Notes: generated by a model from the sequence alone, not told the origin. Positions 19,287 through 28,153 are shown, counted from the first letter of the stretch. The stretch: 64,000 bases of DNA from Occultella glacieicola (GCF_004353825.1 NZ_SMNA01000002.1:372001-436000); one strand, 5' to 3'. Made by a program: numbers and translations.

Positions 19287-19360
19287 TGGCGGGGGCAGGA
19301 TTTGAACCTGCGACCTCCGGGTTATGAGCCCGGCGAGCTACCGAACTGCTCCACCCCGCG
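19287..19360 (-). tRNA. Initiator tRNA-fMet (anticodon CAT)
   Basis: 74 nt without an encoded CCA. All arms fold: acceptor CGCGGGG/CCCCGC, D-stem GAGC/GCTC, anticodon stem CCGGG/CCCGG around CTCATAA, T-stem GCAGG/CCTGC with TTCAAAT. Three consecutive G:C pairs next to the anticodon loop and an unpaired 1:72 position (C opposite C) are the hallmarks of an initiator rather than an elongator tRNA-Met. Confidence 0.95.
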
Positions 19361-19447
19361 TCGGTGAACATAACCTTACGGGTCCGTTTCCGCTGGGGCA
19401 AATCCGCTCGGCGTGGCGCCGGTCACACCGACGCCACGCCCGCGCGT

Positions 19448-22400
19448 TCAGCCCGTGGTCTCGGCGTCGGTCGGTTCCTCGGTGGCGCCGTCGGCCGGCG
19501 GCGTGGTCCCGGCCAGCTCCTGCTCGGCGGCCACCGCGTCGGCGATCGCCTCCTCGAGCCGGGTCTGGGCCTCCCCGTACGCGGCCCAGTCACCGCTCGC
19601 GAGCGCCTCGTCGGAGTCCGCCAGGGCCGTGCCCGCCGCCGCCAGCGCATCGTTCAGCCGCTGCTGGGCGTCGGCGTCCGGCGTCTCGGTGCCGTCGCCG
19701 GTGCCGTCGCCACCGCCGGAGCCAGCGCCCTCGTCGGGTGCCGGGTCGACGTCGGCATCCCCCGCGTTCGCGCCGGAGTCGCCCTCGAACACCTGGTCGA
19801 GCGCCTGGTCGAGCGTCTGGGCGAACCCGATCTCGTCACCGAACGCCACCAGCACGCGGCGCAACAACGGGAACGACGTCCCGGTCGAGGACTGCACATA
19901 CACGGGCTGCACGTACAGCATGCCGCCACCGACCGGGAGGGTCAGCAGGTTGCCTCGGAAGACCTGGGAGCCTCCCCGCTCGAGGATGTTCAACTCATTG
20001 GCCGCGGCGGTGTCGGAGTTGAAGTTGTTCTGCACCTGACCGGGTCCGGGCACGGTCTGGTCCCGGGGCAACTCGAGCAAGGTGAGCGTGCCGTAGTCCT
20101 CGGCCACCTCCCCCGGGGTGTTGCCGGACTCGGCATTCACCGCCAGGAACCCGGTGAGCACGTTCCTGGTGTCGTCGTTGAGTATGAACGAGGAGGTCAG
20201 CGAGAACGACGCCTGCTCCTGTCCGGGCAACGCCATGGTCAGGTAGTACGGCGGCTGGGCCACCTCGCCCTCGCTGGCTGGGTCGTTCGGAACGCGCCAG
20301 AAGTCACCACCGGAGAAGAACGTCGCCGCGTCGGTCACGTGGTAGCGCGCGAGCAGCTCACGCTGGACCTTGAACATGTCCTCCGGGTAGCGCATGTGAC
20401 TCATCAGGTCGCCGCTGATCTCGGAGATCGGCTGGATCTTGCCGGGGAAGATCGCGTCCCAGGTGGCCAGGATCGGGTCCTCGGGGTCCCAGGCGTAGAG
20501 CGTGACGGATCCGTCGTAGGCGTTCACCACGGCCTTGACGGAGTTGCGGATGTAGTTGATGTACTCCGGCAGCGCCGCGACCGGCACCTCCCCGGACTCG
20601 CTGAGCGAGTCCGTGATCGCGGACTCGAGCTCCTGGCGGGCCGAGTACGGGTACTCGTTGGACGTGGTGTAGGCGTCGACGACCCAGACGACCTCCTTCG
20701 TGTCGTCGCCGTCGGTGTCCACGACGGCCGGGTAGGTGGAGCCCTCCAGGGTGAGGAACGGCGCCACCCGGGCGACCCGCTCCAGCGGGTCCCGGTTGTA
20801 GAGGATCTGGGACTCGGGGGTGACCCGGTCCGAGAACAGGATCTGCTCGCTGCCGAACCTGGCCGCGTACAGGGCCTGGTTCCAGATGTTGCCGATCGAC
20901 GGACCGCCCTCGCCGGTGAAGGTGTAGTTGACCTGACCGTTCGGGGCGCTGTCGTCCGGGTAGTCGAGTTCCCACGGAGTGGTGCCCTCGGGTGCCCCGA
21001 CGATCGAGTACTCCGGGGAGTTCGGGCTGAAGTAGATCCGCGGCTCGTACTCGCCGAGGTCACCGGTGCTCGGGATGCCCCCTTCGAAGAACGCCGGCCG
21101 GCCGTCCGAGGTGGTCGTGTTCCCATAGGCGGCGACGACGCCGAACCCGTGCGTGAACACCGTGTGGTCGTTGACCCAGTTGTTCTGACCCGAACCCTCC
21201 AGGTCCAGGTCCCGGACGGCGATCACGGTGTCCCGGCTCTCGCCGTCGATCGTGTACCGGTCGACCGAGAGGGTCTCGGGGAAGTTGTAGTACTGCCGGT
21301 TCTGCTGCAGCTGCCGGAACGTGGGTGAGACCACCTGCGGATCCAGCAGTCGGATACTTGCCGTGGACTCGGCGTCCTCCCGCAAGGCACCGGCGGTCGC
21401 GACCGTCTCGGCGCTGTACGGCTCGACCTGCACGTCGGTGAGTCCGAACGCCGCCCTGGTCGCCTCGATGTTGCGCTGGATGTACTCCGCTTCGAGGTTC
21501 TGCTCGTTCGGGCCGACCCGCACGCCCTGGATGATGGCCGGGTAGATGCCGCCCACGAGGATGGCCGAGACCACCATCAGGGACACCCCGACGGCGGGCA
21601 GGCGCCAGTTGCCGCGGACGCCGGTGTAGATGAACAGGACCGCGACGAAGACGGCGACTCCGGCGAGGATCGCCTTCGCGGGCAGCACGGCGTTGATGTC
21701 GGTGTAGGACGCACCGCTGAACCGCTCGCCGTCGTTGGACAGCAGCGAGTACCGGTCCAGCCAGTAGTTGATCGCGATCAGCAGCGTGAACACCGCGGCC
21801 AGGACCGCCACGTGGATCCGCGCCGGCCGGGAGATCTTCTCACCGCGCCCCATCGGCTGCAGCGCCCCGTAGAGGTAGTGCGTGAACACCGCGGCCACCG
21901 CGCAGAAGAACGTCGTCGTCATCAGGAAGGAAACGACGAACCGCAGGAACGGCAGGCTGAACATGTAGAAGGAGAGGTCGATGCCGAACTGCGGGTCGGC
22001 CGAGCCCCAGTCCTGACCGTTGACCGCCAGCAGCGCGGTCTGCCACTGGGTGCTCGCCGCCGAGCCCGCGAAGAAGCCGGCCAGGATCGGGCCGCCGATG
22101 AACGCGATCCGGCGCAGCGGCTCGAACGCCTCCCGGTACCGGTCCAGGTCCTGCTGCTGCTGGGTGGTCGGCACGTACATCGGCCGGTGCCGGTACGCCA
22201 GGAACAGGTTCAGCCAGATCGCGCCGCCCATCACCAGGCCGCCGGCGAGGAACAGCAGCGCCCGGGTGACCCACTCGGTCCGGATCACCTCGCTATAGCC
22301 GACCTGGTCGAACCAGAGCCACTCGGTCCAGAACCGGGCCAGGATCAGGAACGCGACCACGACCCCGACCAGGACCAGCAGGGTGGGCAGCAGCACGCCA

Positions 22401-22453
22401 CGTCGGCGGCGACCCCCGCTCGGGCGGGCGGATCGACTGGCAGCGAATGACAC
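19448..22453 (-). CDS. UPF0182 family large membrane protein
   Basis: About 1001 residues. Roughly seven transmembrane helices in the first 330 residues (LLPTLLVLVGVVVAFLILAR; LLFLAGGLVMGGAIWLNLFL and others) are followed by a large extracytoplasmic domain with conserved WTEWLWF, VQVEPYSAE and YFSPNSPEYSIVG segments. The C-terminus is acidic and Ala/Asp-rich. UPF0182 proteins are universal in actinomycetes; their function is not known to me. I chose the second GTG because GAGG is correctly spaced for it; the first GTG is 9 nt upstream. Confidence 0.95.
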   Translation of the reverse strand: MSFAASRSARPSGGRRRRGVLLPTLLVLVGVVVAFLILARFWTEWLWFDQVGYSEVIRTEWVTRALLFLAGGLVMGGAIWLNLFLAYRHRPMYVPTTQQQQDLDRYREAFEPLRRIAFIGGPILAGFFAGSAASTQWQTALLAVNGQDWGSADPQFGIDLSFYMFSLPFLRFVVSFLMTTTFFCAVAAVFTHYLYGALQPMGRGEKISRPARIHVAVLAAVFTLLIAINYWLDRYSLLSNDGERFSGASYTDINAVLPAKAILAGVAVFVAVLFIYTGVRGNWRLPAVGVSLMVVSAILVGGIYPAIIQGVRVGPNEQNLEAEYIQRNIEATRAAFGLTDVQVEPYSAETVATAGALREDAESTASIRLLDPQVVSPTFRQLQQNRQYYNFPETLSVDRYTIDGESRDTVIAVRDLDLEGSGQNNWVNDHTVFTHGFGVVAAYGNTTTSDGRPAFFEGGIPSTGDLGEYEPRIYFSPNSPEYSIVGAPEGTTPWELDYPDDSAPNGQVNYTFTGEGGPSIGNIWNQALYAARFGSEQILFSDRVTPESQILYNRDPLERVARVAPFLTLEGSTYPAVVDTDGDDTKEVVWVVDAYTTSNEYPYSARQELESAITDSLSESGEVPVAALPEYINYIRNSVKAVVNAYDGSVTLYAWDPEDPILATWDAIFPGKIQPISEISGDLMSHMRYPEDMFKVQRELLARYHVTDAATFFSGGDFWRVPNDPASEGEVAQPPYYLTMALPGQEQASFSLTSSFILNDDTRNVLTGFLAVNAESGNTPGEVAEDYGTLTLLELPRDQTVPGPGQVQNNFNSDTAAANELNILERGGSQVFRGNLLTLPVGGGMLYVQPVYVQSSTGTSFPLLRRVLVAFGDEIGFAQTLDQALDQVFEGDSGANAGDADVDPAPDEGAGSGGGDGTGDGTETPDADAQQRLNDALAAAGTALADSDEALASGDWAAYGEAQTRLEEAIADAVAAEQELAGTTPPADGATEEPTDAETTG

Positions 22454-22587
22454 GGGTGGCACCTCAGGGGGCTTGGGTCAGGACGGCGAGTGCGGGCACA
22501 GCGCTGGACGGCGTGCTCTCACACCTCACAACGCACGAGCCCTCCTGGAAGTTTCGCATACTCTCCCGACGCTGCGACGATGGGGGC

Positions 22588-23136
22588 GTGACCACCGAGA
22601 TGACCCCCCGCGAACGCTCCCTGACCATGGCCGTCATCGAGATCGAGCAACACTCGGCCGCGGCCGGGTGGGACGCCCCCGTGAGTGTGTTCGCGCTGAT
22701 CCGCACGGCCGAGGCCCTCGCGGACAACCCTGCGCTCGCCGAGGAGTTCCCGCCGGAGGTGATCGACGCCGCCCGGCTCGACCCGGAGCACCTGACCTCC
22801 ATCGAGCAGGACGGTCTGCCCGAGTCGGAGAACCTGGAGGAGTTGCTCGCCCAGCTGGCCTGGCCGGAGACGGTGGCCGGTGCCGCGATCGTGGTCGAGC
22901 GGATCGTGGTGCCCCCAGAGGCCGAGGCGAACATGCCGCAGGACCCGGCGGCCGGCGTGGACTACCTGATGAACCACCCGGAACGGCAGGACGTGCGGAT
23001 CGCCGCCGGCCGGCTGCGGACCGGGGAGAGCTGGTGCGCGCTGCGTTCCCGTGCGAACGACAGCGACGACGCCGTCGCCGGCGGGCCGGACGCCGTGCCG
23101 GGCCTGGTCGAGGCCCTGGCGGCGACCTTCCACTGA
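22588..23136 (+). CDS. PPA1309 family protein
   Basis: 182 residues, matching the length and pattern of this conserved actinobacterial family: RSLTMAVIEIEQHSAAAGWD near the N-terminus, then GAAIVVERIVVPPEAE and the ending EDVRIAAGRLR-like/ESWCALR portion. Function unknown. The GTG start follows GACGAT by 6 nt, a possible leaderless -10. It is divergent from the UPF0182 gene. Confidence 0.85.
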   Translation: MTTEMTPRERSLTMAVIEIEQHSAAAGWDAPVSVFALIRTAEALADNPALAEEFPPEVIDAARLDPEHLTSIEQDGLPESENLEELLAQLAWPETVAGAAIVVERIVVPPEAEANMPQDPAAGVDYLMNHPERQDVRIAAGRLRTGESWCALRSRANDSDDAVAGGPDAVPGLVEALAATFH

Positions 23137-23147
23137 GTCCGGGCGGG

Positions 23148-23181
23148 CTCGGCCGACCGGGCCCAACCCGGTCATGCCGAG
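23148..23181. terminator. Nested hairpin, bidirectional terminator between convergent genes
   Basis: Outer stem CTCGGC/GCCGAG and inner stem ACCGGG/CCCGGT around CCAA. It occupies most of the 50-bp gap between two converging genes. There is no T-tract. Confidence 0.5.
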
Positions 23182-23186
23182 TTGGG

Positions 23187-24356
23187 TCAGTCCGCGGTGC
23201 AGACCGGCAGGTCGGCGGTGTCCCCCGCCGCGATCGCCTCGACGGCGGTCTCCGCCTCCGTGAGGGTGGCGACCCGGAACACCTCGAGGCCGTCCGGGAC
23301 GTTGCCGACCACCTCGGCGCAGTTCGCGGCGGGCGCGAGGAAGAAGTCGGCACCGTCACGCTCGGCCGCGTACATCTTGAGCGTGATGCCGCCGATCGGG
23401 CCGACCTCCCCGGCCAGCGACATGGTTCCGGTGCCGGCGACGATCTCACCACCGGTCAGGGCGCCGGGAGTCATCTGGTCGATGATGCCGAGCGCGAACA
23501 TCGTGCCGGCGCTCGGGCCGCCGACGTTCTCGATCCGGATGTCCACGTCGACCGGGAAGTCGAAGTCGGCACTCAGGTAGATGCCGAGCAGGCTGCCGCC
23601 GGCACCGTCGTCAGAGGTGACGATCTCGACGTCGGTCGCCACCCCGACGCGGTCGACCCCGAGGGTCACGGTGGTGTTCGGCGGGGTCGCCGTGAGCGCG
23701 GCGTCGAGGTCGGCGTAGGTCGTGATCGTCGTCGTCGGCAGGTCCGGCGTCCGGATCGAGGTGATCACGTCGCCCTCCTCTACCTGACCGGCGGCGCCCC
23801 GGTCCGGGTCGGCACCGGAGATGGTCAGGGTGGCCGGCACCTCGTAGCCGAGCGCGGTCAGCGCCGAGACGGTCGCGTTCTCCTGCGACGTGGACATCTG
23901 CTGGGCGCCGATGAGGTCCTGCTCCTCCTGGGTCAGCGTGGGGTCCACCGCCGTCTCCACCGGCACCACCTTCCGCCCGGCGGACAGCCAGCCACGGATC
24001 ACGCTCCCGACGTCCACCGGGAACCCCGGACCACCGGCCGTCGTCACCGTGGTCAGCCGCAGTTCGCCCTCGGTGGGGTAGGTCTCGGCGCCCTCGACCG
24101 TGATCAAGGGCACGTCGTCGACCGAACCGAGCGTGTTGAACGTGGGCCCGGCGCCCTGGACCGCGAACGGCACGGGCTGCAGGATCATCGTCAGCAGGAG
24201 CCCGAAGGCGACCACCCCCGAGACGGTCATGGTGACCGAGCGGGTCGTCAGCCCGAGGCGCCGGCGCAGGCCACGCCACCGGCCGCCGAGGCTCGGCGGT
24301 GCCGGGTCCTGGAGCGGTTCGGGGTGCATCACGGACTCGGGCGCCTGCATCGACAT
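23187..24356 (-). CDS. Lon-like (S16) serine protease with PDZ domain, membrane anchored (YlbL family)
   Basis: About 389 residues. A cytoplasmic N-terminus precedes a single helix (SVTMTVSGVVAFGLLLTMIL), then a PDZ domain (QVEEGDVITSI). The C-terminal Lon-type peptidase has the Ser in ENVGGPSAGTMFALG and the Lys in GPIGGITLKMYAA, the Ser-Lys dyad of S16 proteases. It is probably a surface-exposed regulatory protease. ATG 24356 or 24350 fits best; an upstream ATG at 24410 lies within the next promoter. Confidence 0.92.
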   Translation of the reverse strand: MSMQAPESVMHPEPLQDPAPPSLGGRWRGLRRRLGLTTRSVTMTVSGVVAFGLLLTMILQPVPFAVQGAGPTFNTLGSVDDVPLITVEGAETYPTEGELRLTTVTTAGGPGFPVDVGSVIRGWLSAGRKVVPVETAVDPTLTQEEQDLIGAQQMSTSQENATVSALTALGYEVPATLTISGADPDRGAAGQVEEGDVITSIRTPDLPTTTITTYADLDAALTATPPNTTVTLGVDRVGVATDVEIVTSDDGAGGSLLGIYLSADFDFPVDVDIRIENVGGPSAGTMFALGIIDQMTPGALTGGEIVAGTGTMSLAGEVGPIGGITLKMYAAERDGADFFLAPAANCAEVVGNVPDGLEVFRVATLTEAETAVEAIAAGDTADLPVCTAD

Positions 24357-24432
24357 TCCACCATCATCCCCTGAGCCTGCGCCCTGAGCGAAAGCCACCC
24401 GCTCGGGCATCGCATCCCTACGCCGGTGTGGT

Positions 24433-24438
24433 TACCGT
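24433..24438 (+). promoter_or_regulatory. -10 box TACCGT, leaderless promoter
   Basis: TACCGT ends 5 nt before ATG 24444 in the short divergent gap. Confidence 0.45.
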
Positions 24439-24443
24439 GAGGC

Positions 24444-25910
24444 ATGACCGAGCAGACCCCGTCAGGCCGCGAGGAGTGGCGCCGCATGCTCGAGCAGATG
24501 CTCGGGCCGGAGGCGGCCGAGGAGGCCATGCACGCCCTCGAGGCCAGCGGCGTGGATCCGGAGCAGTTCGCTTCGGTCGCCGGCATGCCGCAGAACCCGC
24601 AGCAGATGGCGGCGGCGATGTCACAGATGCGGCAGATCCTGTCCGCTGACGACGGCGGCGCGTCCGACTGGCGGATCGCCCACGACGTGGCCCGGCAGGC
24701 CGCGCACACCGGTGGCGATCCGAGCGTCTCGGCAGCGGACGCGGCGAAGACCCGGTCCGTGCTCAGCGTGGCCGATCTCTGGCTCGACGCGGCCACCGAA
24801 CTCCCGCCGTCGGGCGGCAAGCAGTACGCCGCCTCGCGCGCCGAGTGGGTGGAGCGGACCCTGCCCACGTGGCGCACCGTGGCCGAACCCATCGCGACGT
24901 CGGTGGCTGACGCCCTGGCCACCATGATGAGCGCCGAGGAACTGCCCGAGGAGGCCTCGGCGATGCTCGGTGGGGTCGACATCGGCGCCATGATGCGCCG
25001 CCTCGGCGCCCTGAGTTTCGCCATGCAGGTGGGCCAGGCGGCCGGCACCCTGTCCCGCGAGGTGTTCGGCGGGACCGACACCGGACTGCCGCTCCTGCCC
25101 GAGCCAAGCCTGCTGCTGGTGCCGGCGAACCTGCGCGAGTTCGCGGCCGACCTGGATGCCCCCGAGGACGAGGTGTGGCACTTCCTCGCGGTCCGGGAGG
25201 CCGCCCATGCCCGGCTGTTCGCCCACGTGCCGTGGTTGCGCGGCCACCTGCTGGGCGCCGTCGAGCAGTACGCCCGCGGCATCGAGATCGACCTGGCGCA
25301 CCTGGAGGAGCAGGTCCGGTCCATCGACCCCACGGACATGGACCAGCTCCGCAGCGCCCTCTCCGGCGGGATCTTCGCCGCTCAGCACACCCCGTCCCAG
25401 GAACAGGCGCTGTCCCGCCTGGAGACCGCCCTGGCGCTGGTGGAGGGCTGGGTCGAGGAGGTCACCGCGAACGCGGTGGCCCCCCACCTGCCCCACCACG
25501 TGCCGTTGCGGGAGATGCTGCGCCGGCGCCGGGCGGCCGGTGGACCGGCCGAGGACACCTTCCACACCCTCGTCGGCCTGGAGTTGCGGCCGCGGCGGGC
25601 CCGGGACGCCGCGTCCCTGTGGGCGCTGGTGGCCCGCGAGCAGGGCCTGCAGGCCCGGGACGCCCTGTGGTCCCACCCGGACGTGATCCCCAACGCGGCC
25701 GACCTCGACTCCCCGGCCGGCTTCCTGGCCCGGCGTGCCCTCGCGGCCCAGGAGGACCACGACGTCGACGCCGCACTAGCGGCCATGCTGGACGGCGAGC
25801 TCGGGTATGAGGCCGGGGCAGCCGAGAACGACGGCGGCGGGCGGGAAGGTACCGAAGGCTCGCCCGAGGATCGGGGCGGGGCCTCCGAGCCCGACGGCGA
25901 CCGGGACTGA
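24444..25910 (+). CDS. Zinc-dependent metalloprotease-like protein (F420-neighbourhood hydrolase family)
   Basis: 488 residues. It contains LRRLGALSFAMQVGQAAGTL and EVFGGTDTGLPLL. The key motif is WHFLAVREAAHARLFAHVPW, with the E-x-x-H metal-binding core used by this actinobacterial family in place of a standard HExxH. The C-terminus is a variable acidic tail. The catalytic activity of the family is predicted rather than proven. Its mycobacterial counterpart is, from memory, the gene just before Rv3196. Confidence 0.82.
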   Translation: MTEQTPSGREEWRRMLEQMLGPEAAEEAMHALEASGVDPEQFASVAGMPQNPQQMAAAMSQMRQILSADDGGASDWRIAHDVARQAAHTGGDPSVSAADAAKTRSVLSVADLWLDAATELPPSGGKQYAASRAEWVERTLPTWRTVAEPIATSVADALATMMSAEELPEEASAMLGGVDIGAMMRRLGALSFAMQVGQAAGTLSREVFGGTDTGLPLLPEPSLLLVPANLREFAADLDAPEDEVWHFLAVREAAHARLFAHVPWLRGHLLGAVEQYARGIEIDLAHLEEQVRSIDPTDMDQLRSALSGGIFAAQHTPSQEQALSRLETALALVEGWVEEVTANAVAPHLPHHVPLREMLRRRRAAGGPAEDTFHTLVGLELRPRRARDAASLWALVAREQGLQARDALWSHPDVIPNAADLDSPAGFLARRALAAQEDHDVDAALAAMLDGELGYEAGAAENDGGGREGTEGSPEDRGGASEPDGDRD

Positions 25911-25947
25911 CCGGGCCACGCCACCCGGCGGGCCGGGCTGCGGCGAC

Positions 25948-26475
25948 TCAGCCGGCCGGCAGGTCGCGGGCGTGGGTGACCCCGAGCAGGAAGCCGCGGG
26001 CCCGCTCGGTCTGCGGGTAGCGTCCGACCAGGTCCCAGAAGTCCGGGCCGTGGCCCGGGACGAGCAGGTGCGCCAACTCGTGCAGGAGCACGTAGTCGAG
26101 CACCCACTCGGGCATGCCCTGGGCCCGGTCGGAGATCCGGACGGTGCGGCGCGCCGGCGTGCAGGAACCCCAGCGGGTGTCCTGGTTCGCGACCCAGGCC
26201 ACCGACGCCGGCGGGGTGAGTCCGTCGAGGTAGGTGGCACACAGGTACGCCGCGCGCGCGGCGAGCGCGTCGTCGGACGGTCGGCGGCGCTGGTCGGAGG
26301 CCGCCATCCGGCTCAGCATCCTGGCGACCCAGGCGTCCTCCTCGGCCCGGGTGAACCGGCTCGGGATCGCCACCACGGTCCGGCCCGCCTCACGGTAGGC
26401 GGACACGGTCTTGCGACGGCGGGTGCTGCGTCGCACCTCGACCGTGCCGTGGCCCTCGATCTCCCGCTCGCTCAT
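25948..26475 (-). CDS. YgjP/SprT-like zinc metallopeptidase
   Basis: About 175 residues. The zinc motif HELAHLLVPGHGPDFW (HExxH plus a third His) follows the strand pair RWGSCTPARRTVRIS and MPEWVLDYVL, the fixed order in the YgjP/DUF45 family. The start ATG 26475 (MSEREIEG) is preferred; an open frame continues 57 nt upstream into the intergenic region. Physiological substrate unknown. Converges with the previous metalloprotease gene. Confidence 0.88.
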   Translation of the reverse strand: MSEREIEGHGTVEVRRSTRRRKTVSAYREAGRTVVAIPSRFTRAEEDAWVARMLSRMAASDQRRRPSDDALAARAAYLCATYLDGLTPPASVAWVANQDTRWGSCTPARRTVRISDRAQGMPEWVLDYVLLHELAHLLVPGHGPDFWDLVGRYPQTERARGFLLGVTHARDLPAG

Positions 26476-26579
26476 CTCGGCTTCACTGTGGCACAGCACG
26501 ACCCGGTTATCCACAGCCGCCGTGACTTCCACGACCGGCTCGCGCGCGCCGTGGCACGCTCGGGTCCGAGGGAGGGGAC

Positions 26580-27653
26580 ATGCGACTTCACGACGGATTC
26601 GAGGTCTACTGGCGATCGCCCGGAGCGTCCCAGGTGGGGCTGGACCCGCGCTGTTCGGTGCTGCTGGAGGAACTGAGCGACGGCGAGCAGCGGGTGCTCG
26701 AGGCCCTCGGTCGGGAGATCGACCGGGCGGCCCTGCTCACGCTCGCGAACGCCCACTCGGTGCGCACCGTGGACGTCGACGCCATGCTCGAACGTCTCCG
26801 GACGGCGGGGGTCCTGCGGGAGGACGACGAGCAGAGCGCCGGCTCTGGTGCCGACCCGGATGCCCGGTACTGGCGGGCGGCCGAGGTGGCCGGGATCGAG
26901 GGCCCGGGCCCGCGGGTCGACCGGGTGGTCCAGGTCTGCGGGGTCGACCAGCTGGGCCTTCGGGTCGCGGGCATCCTGGCCCAGGCGGGCGTCGGGTCCG
27001 TCCTTCTGCAGGACCGGTCCCGGGTGCGGCCGGAGGATGTCGGCGCCGGGATGTTCCGCCCGGGCGACGTCGGCGTCAACAGGGCGGAGGTGGGGCGGTC
27101 GGTCCTGCGCGCTGCGGATCCGAAGGTGCGGGTGAGCGTGCCGCCCGGCACCCGTCCGGACCTCGTGGTGGTGGTCGAGCACGGGGTGGTCGACCCGGTG
27201 CCGTTGCGGGCCCTGATGCGCGAGGACGTCGCGCACCTGCCGGTGCTGGTCAGGGAACTGGACGTCGTCGTCGGTCCACTGGTGCGTCCGGGGCTTGGCG
27301 TCTGTCTGCGGTGCGTGGACCTGTACCGGTGCGAGGCGGACCCACGCTGGCCGGCGGTCGCCACCCAGGTGGCGGCCCGCCCGCCCGCCGGGGTCGAGAC
27401 CTCGCTCGGGTGGTCGGGTGCGGCGGTGGCCGCGGGCCAGGTCCTCGCCGTTCTGGACGGGCGGCCGGCCGCCGTCGAGGGCGCCGGGGTGGAACTGACG
27501 GCGTGGGACCCGGTCCCGGTGGTACGCACCTGGCAGGTGCACCCCGAGTGCGGCTGCTCCCCGGCCGCGCTCAGCGCGCCGTCAGGTGGTTCGACCCGGC
27601 CGGCACGTGGTTCGACCAGGCCGACCGGGTCGGCGAGGGGCGGGCACCGGTGA
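26580..27653 (+). CDS. Degenerate E1/ThiF-like protein resembling TOMM cyclodehydratase partner proteins
   Basis: 357 residues. The first 90 residues have a winged-helix/RRE-like pattern (CSVLLEELSDGEQRVLEALG; VDVDAMLERLRTAGVL). A Rossmann E1-like domain follows (VCGVDQLGLRVAGILAQAGV, GSVLLQD), and then a zinc-type site (CLRC at about residue 242 and ECGC near residue 325). The canonical adenylation residues of ThiF/MoeB after the DxD strand are not conserved, so it may not activate a carboxylate. ATG has GAGGGAGGGG upstream. No YcaO or precursor peptide gene is adjacent. Similar orphans occur beside whiB7/uvrD2 in other actinomycetes. Confidence 0.7.
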   Translation: MRLHDGFEVYWRSPGASQVGLDPRCSVLLEELSDGEQRVLEALGREIDRAALLTLANAHSVRTVDVDAMLERLRTAGVLREDDEQSAGSGADPDARYWRAAEVAGIEGPGPRVDRVVQVCGVDQLGLRVAGILAQAGVGSVLLQDRSRVRPEDVGAGMFRPGDVGVNRAEVGRSVLRAADPKVRVSVPPGTRPDLVVVVEHGVVDPVPLRALMREDVAHLPVLVRELDVVVGPLVRPGLGVCLRCVDLYRCEADPRWPAVATQVAARPPAGVETSLGWSGAAVAAGQVLAVLDGRPAAVEGAGVELTAWDPVPVVRTWQVHPECGCSPAALSAPSGGSTRPARGSTRPTGSARGGHR

Positions 27654-27667
27654 CCGGTACCCGCCCC
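27637..27667. terminator. Terminator hairpin between E1-like gene and whiB7
   Basis: GGGGCGGG pairs with CCCGCCCC and an inner ACCGG/CCGGT stem continues the helix around TGA. It lies at the convergence of two genes, starts within the last codons of the E1-like gene, and could serve both directions. Confidence 0.6.
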
Positions 27668-27693
27668 TGCGCGGTGGCGTGACCCGCCGTCGC

Positions 27694-28080
27694 TCAGGCC
27701 GCCGAGGAGTCCCGGCGGGCGGACGGTGCGTACGGGTCGTCCTTGCGCGGACGGCCGCGGCCTCGCTTACGGGCCACGACCTGACCGTCGATGAAGACCT
27801 CCCCGCCCCAGACGCCCCACGGCTCGTGCCGCTCGATGGCGCCTTCGAGGCACTCCTTGCGGATCGGGCAGGTAACGCAGAGCGCCTTGGCGCGCTCGAC
27901 GTCGGCGCCTTGTTCGGCGAACCAGAGGTCCTGGTTCCGCGCGTCCTGACACGGCAGCGGCTGGTCGCCCGAGATCGGGAGGTCGATCGTCTGCTCGGGT
28001 AGGGGCCAGGTCGTGGCCGATCCCCCGAGGGAGAGTTGATCGAGAACTGATGTGAACTGCACGAGATGCTCCTGAGGCAT
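27694..28080 (-). CDS. whiB7: WhiB7 redox-sensing transcription factor
   Basis: 128 residues. The four Fe-S cysteines are in PCQDARNQDLW, LCVTCPIRKECLEGA. The GVWGG turn (EPWGVWGGEVF) and a C-terminal AT-hook RGRGRPRK are present; the AT-hook is specific to WhiB7 within the WhiB family. WhiB7 binds the sigma-A subunit and AT-rich DNA just upstream of the -35 box to switch on intrinsic antibiotic resistance genes. It has a long 5' leader with an upstream ORF and hairpins, consistent with ribosome-dependent attenuation, and its promoter carries a WhiB7-type box. Confidence 0.96.
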   Translation of the reverse strand: MPQEHLVQFTSVLDQLSLGGSATTWPLPEQTIDLPISGDQPLPCQDARNQDLWFAEQGADVERAKALCVTCPIRKECLEGAIERHEPWGVWGGEVFIDGQVVARKRGRGRPRKDDPYAPSARRDSSAA

Positions 28081-28108
28081 GGTGTGTGGGTCGACCGGTG
28101 GGGTACCG

Positions 28109-28123
28109 GGTCTGTCACAGACC
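28109..28123 (-). promoter_or_regulatory. Hairpin close to the whiB7 start codon
   Basis: Perfect GGTCTG/CAGACC stem with a 3-nt loop, about 29 nt upstream of the whiB7 ATG. It could affect access to the ribosome binding site or be part of an antitermination structure. Confidence 0.45.
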
Positions 28124-28153
28124 GGGGAGATCTATCCCTGGAGTAGTGAGAAG

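Noticed and set aside
22383-24374. 663-codon plus-strand frame over UPF0182 start, PPA1309 and the Lon-like gene
   Set aside because: It overlaps three recognised genes in the wrong frame or strand and has no domain.
26507-26515. Perfect DnaA box TTATCCACA
   Set aside because: A single copy in a divergent promoter, with no cluster, AT-rich unwinding region or dnaA/dnaN nearby, so it is not an origin.
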